Source of the DNA: Candidatus Peregrinibacteria bacterium
GTDB taxonomy: Bacteria; Patescibacteriota; Gracilibacteria; Peribacterales; Peribacteraceae
Assembly: GCA_016215715.1 (NCBI GenBank)
Contig: JACRIG010000097.1
Coordinates: forward strand, 1-6,516
DNA length: 6,516 nucleotides
Direction: 5' to 3'
The notes beneath the pieces are model-generated. The model was not told where the DNA came from and did no database searches. It saw only the letters and a program-made list of their open reading frames with translations. Below are positions 5,320-6,516 of this stretch, in pieces. Every line of letters begins with the position of its first letter. Positions within the stretch are counted from its first letter, which is position 1. The position numbers and the translations under genes were made by a program.

Positions 5320-5856
5320 ATGTACCACTCATCACAATCCTGCGAAATGGAAGAGCATGAAACTGGGCAGGAACCTCAGGCACAAGCCCAATCTGCAAAG
5401 GTCGGCAAGATCAGATTTGTACGGGTAAAAAACGAGGATTCGGCACCGCAGGGGCGGCGCCACTCACTGGATGACCCACGTGTGATGGCGTTGCTGGAAG
5501 CAGCCTACCGTATCGGGTGCACGCATGAGGAAGCAGCCATGACCGCTGTGATGTCACCAGACACGATTGAGAGTTGGATGTCGCGCGGCGTGAAGTTGGA
5601 GCTATACGCCAACGGCGAACCTACAGGACAGATAGTAACCTATGCGGAAATGGTGAACCTGTGGAAATGTCACATGACGATTCAAGCGAAGCGCAAGATT
5701 TATAGGGCGGTGGTGGACGAGAGCACGGGCACGCATGACGCATGGCGCGTGCTGGAACGGCGCCAGCCAACAGAGTGGGGACTGAGGGCTGGCACAGCCC
5801 CGCTCACGATGAAGGCATGGGCTGGATTGATAAGGTGCTTGGCAACTTCAAGCTGA
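5320..5856 (+). CDS. HTH protein resembling phage terminase small subunit
   Basis: The frame encodes 178 residues. After a polar, probably disordered N-terminus (1-48, rich in Glu/Gln), residues about 52-90 (VMALLEAAYRIGCTHEEAAM, then TAVMSPDTIESWMSRG) look like a helix-turn-helix of the type in phage DNA-packaging small subunits. These also share the later pattern of a helical AKRKIYRAVV segment and WRVLERRQPTEWG (142-154), compare the W-x-LERR-P-x-x-W/Y-G ending common in such proteins. Terminase small subunits bind phage DNA and hand it to the large subunit, but no large subunit is present. The last 24 residues (from about 155) do not look family-like and overlap a serine-recombinase remnant in another frame. 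The C-terminus is therefore probably replaced by a rearrangement junction. It could instead be a small regulatory HTH protein. The start at 5320 is supported by the -10 box. Confidence 0.5.
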   Translation: MYHSSQSCEMEEHETGQEPQAQAQSAKVGKIRFVRVKNEDSAPQGRRHSLDDPRVMALLEAAYRIGCTHEEAAMTAVMSPDTIESWMSRGVKLELYANGEPTGQIVTYAEMVNLWKCHMTIQAKRKIYRAVVDESTGTHDAWRVLERRQPTEWGLRAGTAPLTMKAWAGLIRCLATSS

Positions 5857-6005
5857 TCGAACTTGCACGGGAAGCCATCCGTCACGGTTCTCCCGTGGTG
5901 AGAGAGCAGGTCATCAGAGCGTTGTGTTCTAACGTGGTTGTACGTGACAAGAAGCTAGTCCCAGAGCTACGTTCTCCGTTCAAGGAGGCTATGAATCGTG
6001 GTGAT
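5814..6005 (+). pseudogene. C-terminal remnant of a serine site-specific recombinase
   Basis: In the frame of ATG 5817 the translation reads MGWIDKVLGNFKLIELAREA, then IRHGSPVVREQVIRALCSNV, then VVRDKKLVPELRSPFKEA. This matches the C-terminal tail style of resolvase/large serine recombinases (E-A-hydrophobic, GSPxVKRxIxxALGSN, hydrophobic-x-DKKL, P-F). The catalytic resolvase domain and the recombinase domain are absent, so the piece cannot work. No stop follows the homologous part. The frame runs on through the antisense of the tRNA-Ala gene to 6167, which is spurious. On the left it overlaps, out of frame, the last 14 codons of the terminase-like gene. It is the strongest trace of a mobile element here, and it lies directly against the tRNA 3' end. 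Confidence 0.6.
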
Positions 6006-6014
6006 GGTGACCAA

Positions 6015-6090
6015 TGGTGGAGCTTAGGGGACTCGAACCCCTGGCCTCTTCCATGCCATGGAAGCGCTCTACCAGCTGAGCTAAAGCCCC
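6015..6090 (-). tRNA. tRNA-Ala(GGC)
   Basis: Read on the minus strand, the acceptor GGGGCTT pairs with AAGCTCC (one G-U), followed by discriminator A and an encoded CCA (6017-6015). The D-arm is GCTC...GAGC. The anticodon stem CTTCC/GGAAG has a 7-nt loop ATGGCAT, giving anticodon GGC (Ala, codon GCC). The T-arm is AGGGG/CCCCT with loop TTCGAGT. All pairing is intact at 76 nt. The T-rich tail expected of a terminator is missing downstream, where a recombinase remnant begins within about 10 nt. Confidence 0.95.
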
Positions 6091-6188
6091 ACGTAAAGCA
6101 GCTACGCTGCCACGTGGCACCGCCAGTTGATCTCATGACACAGCCTACTAATGGCTGCGCCACGTGATCGCGTCGCGATTTTACGTGG
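6089..6188. repeat. Palindromic spacer between the two tRNAs
   Basis: CCACGTAAA (6089-6097) and TTTACGTGG (6180-6188) form 9-bp inverted ends that reach 2-3 nt into the flanking tRNAs. Inside are further palindromes: GCAGC/GCTGC, the perfect 12-mer TGCCACGTGGCA, CAGCC/GGCTG, CACGTG and ATCGCG/CGCGAT. In a co-transcript the arms would bring the 3' end of tRNA-Arg and the 5' end of tRNA-Ala together. Confidence 0.65.
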
Positions 6189-6263
6189 TGCGCCCGGCAG
6201 GATTTGAACCTGCGACTTCCAGATCCGCAATCTGGCGTTCTATCCGGGCTTAACTACGAGCGC
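6186..6263 (-). tRNA. tRNA-Arg(GCG)
   Basis: On the minus strand, acceptor GCGCTCG pairs with CGGGCGC (one G-U), then A and encoded CCA (6188-6186). The anticodon stem CCAGA/TCTGG has loop TTGCGGA, giving anticodon GCG (Arg, codon CGC; the wobble base would need no change for CGC/CGU). The T-arm is GCAGG/CCTGC with loop TTCAAAT. The D-stem has GTTA where GTTC would be expected, giving an A-G mismatch at 13/22. Length is 78 nt. It lies 95 nt upstream of tRNA-Ala on the same strand, and they are probably co-transcribed. Confidence 0.92.
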
Positions 6264-6294
6264 ACGATGGTGAGAGTAAAGAGCAAAACGACCG

Positions 6295-6306
6295 TAGAAC
6301 GCCAGA
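6295..6306 (+). repeat. Inverted 12-nt piece of the tRNA-Arg anticodon region
   Basis: TAGAACGCCAGA here is the exact reverse complement of 6231-6242, the D-stem/anticodon-stem part of tRNA-Arg. It is followed by a GCCAG/CTGGC mini-hairpin. It looks like debris from the rearrangement that produced the neighbouring tRNA fragment. Confidence 0.6.
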
Positions 6307-6316
6307 CGCTGGCTGT

Positions 6317-6366
6317 CATTTGATTGCGCGGATTTGCATCCGCGACCCGGGCTGAACTACGAGCGC
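6317..6366 (-). pseudogene. Rearranged tRNA-Arg fragment lacking the anticodon arm
   Basis: Positions 6347-6370 repeat 6244-6267, the 5' quarter of tRNA-Arg plus upstream bases, in direct orientation with one mismatch. Read on the minus strand, the acceptor 5' strand and D-arm start (GCGCTCGTAGTTCAGCCCGG) are followed at once by a T-arm-like hairpin (CGCGGA/TCCGCG, 6-nt loop TGCAAA). The anticodon arm is absent, and no matching acceptor 3' strand or CCA is seen. This copy keeps the canonical GTTCAGC that the intact gene has lost. It lies between the tRNA promoter and tRNA-Arg, so it is probably transcribed. Confidence 0.6.
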
Positions 6367-6399
6367 ACGAGAGAAAAGACCGGCGTTCGTGATGTACGA

Positions 6400-6428
6400 A
6401 GATTAGCATTTATACAAAGCCAAAACAA
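6400..6428 (-). promoter_or_regulatory. Promoter of the tRNA unit
   Basis: On the minus strand TTGTTT (6428-6423), a 17-nt spacer and TAATCT (6405-6400) with TGC directly before the -10 give an extended -10 promoter. Transcription would start near 6393 and read the tRNA-Arg fragment, tRNA-Arg and tRNA-Ala. Confidence 0.65.
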
Positions 6429-6452
6429 TCTATTTATGTCTCATCTCTCTCA

Positions 6453-6482
6453 TTCTTTGTATATCTCCAATCATGCTATCCT
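6453..6482 (+). promoter_or_regulatory. Promoter of the right-edge gene
   Basis: TTCTTT (6453-6458) and TATCCT (6477-6482) are 18 nt apart, with TGC before the -10 (extended form). The -10 ends 6 nt before ATG 6489. It diverges from the tRNA promoter, and the AT-rich stretch 6405-6480 is shared between them. Confidence 0.5.
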
Positions 6483-6488
6483 GAGCCT

Positions 6489-6516
6489 ATGCCCACTCTG
6501 ACCCTCGATCTCCTCC
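6489..6516 (+). CDS. First nine codons of an unidentified gene
   Basis: ATG 6489 opens a frame reading MPTLTLDLL up to the right edge. It is called on the strength of the extended -10 box at the 6-nt distance shared by other genes here and an open frame to the end. Too little is visible for any function. Confidence 0.4.

Noticed and set aside
5882..6167. Open frames across the tRNA-Ala gene on both strands
   Set aside because: The minus frame reads GFSSAGRALPWHG and the plus frame LGDSNPWPL. Both are the well-known spurious translations of tRNA genes. Only the plus part before about 6005 is recombinase-like.

Overview
This window looks like chromosome from a small-genome bacterium, most plausibly a Candidate Phyla Radiation (Patescibacteria) member, perhaps near Peregrinibacteria/Peribacteria. 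The hints are a pilin-like multi-pass membrane protein of a type common in that group, very short upstream regions without clear Shine-Dalgarno sites, and apparently leaderless starts. This placement rests on gene style only and is tentative.

Layout. Positions 2-1851 hold the 3' end of a small membrane-protein gene followed 17 nt later by a complete phosphomannomutase/phosphoglucomutase gene. A CTCGTT-rich repeat separates these from a 48-codon membrane miniprotein gene (1974-2120). Converging on it is a minus-strand type I L-asparaginase homologue (2125-3117) with an in-frame TAA at codon 106 and altered active-site residues. Behind its promoter, positions 3157-3690 are a run of hairpins, including a strong minus-strand Rho-independent terminator (3158-3216), with no convincing protein gene. 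The minus strand here probably carries an unidentified structured RNA. Next comes guanylate kinase (3776-4387), whose start codon lies in or at the edge of a dispersed-repeat element.

Positions 4388-6014 look like a decayed accessory or phage-related island. It holds a frameshifted remnant, an unknown charged protein (minus), a divergent terminase-small-subunit-like HTH protein (plus), and the C-terminal stub of a serine recombinase that runs straight into the 3' end of a tRNA gene. Positions 6015-6428 are a minus-strand tRNA unit: promoter, rearranged tRNA-Arg fragment, tRNA-Arg(GCG), a palindromic spacer and tRNA-Ala(GGC). The first nine codons of another plus-strand gene lie at the right edge.

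The strongest cross-cutting pattern is that five of seven protein starts whose upstream region is visible have a TAnnnT -10-like hexamer ending exactly 6 nt before the ATG. That would put the transcription start at the A of the ATG. The core genes are housekeeping (sugar-phosphate interconversion, GMP phosphorylation, tRNA supply). The rest records mobile-element insertion and decay beside tRNA genes.
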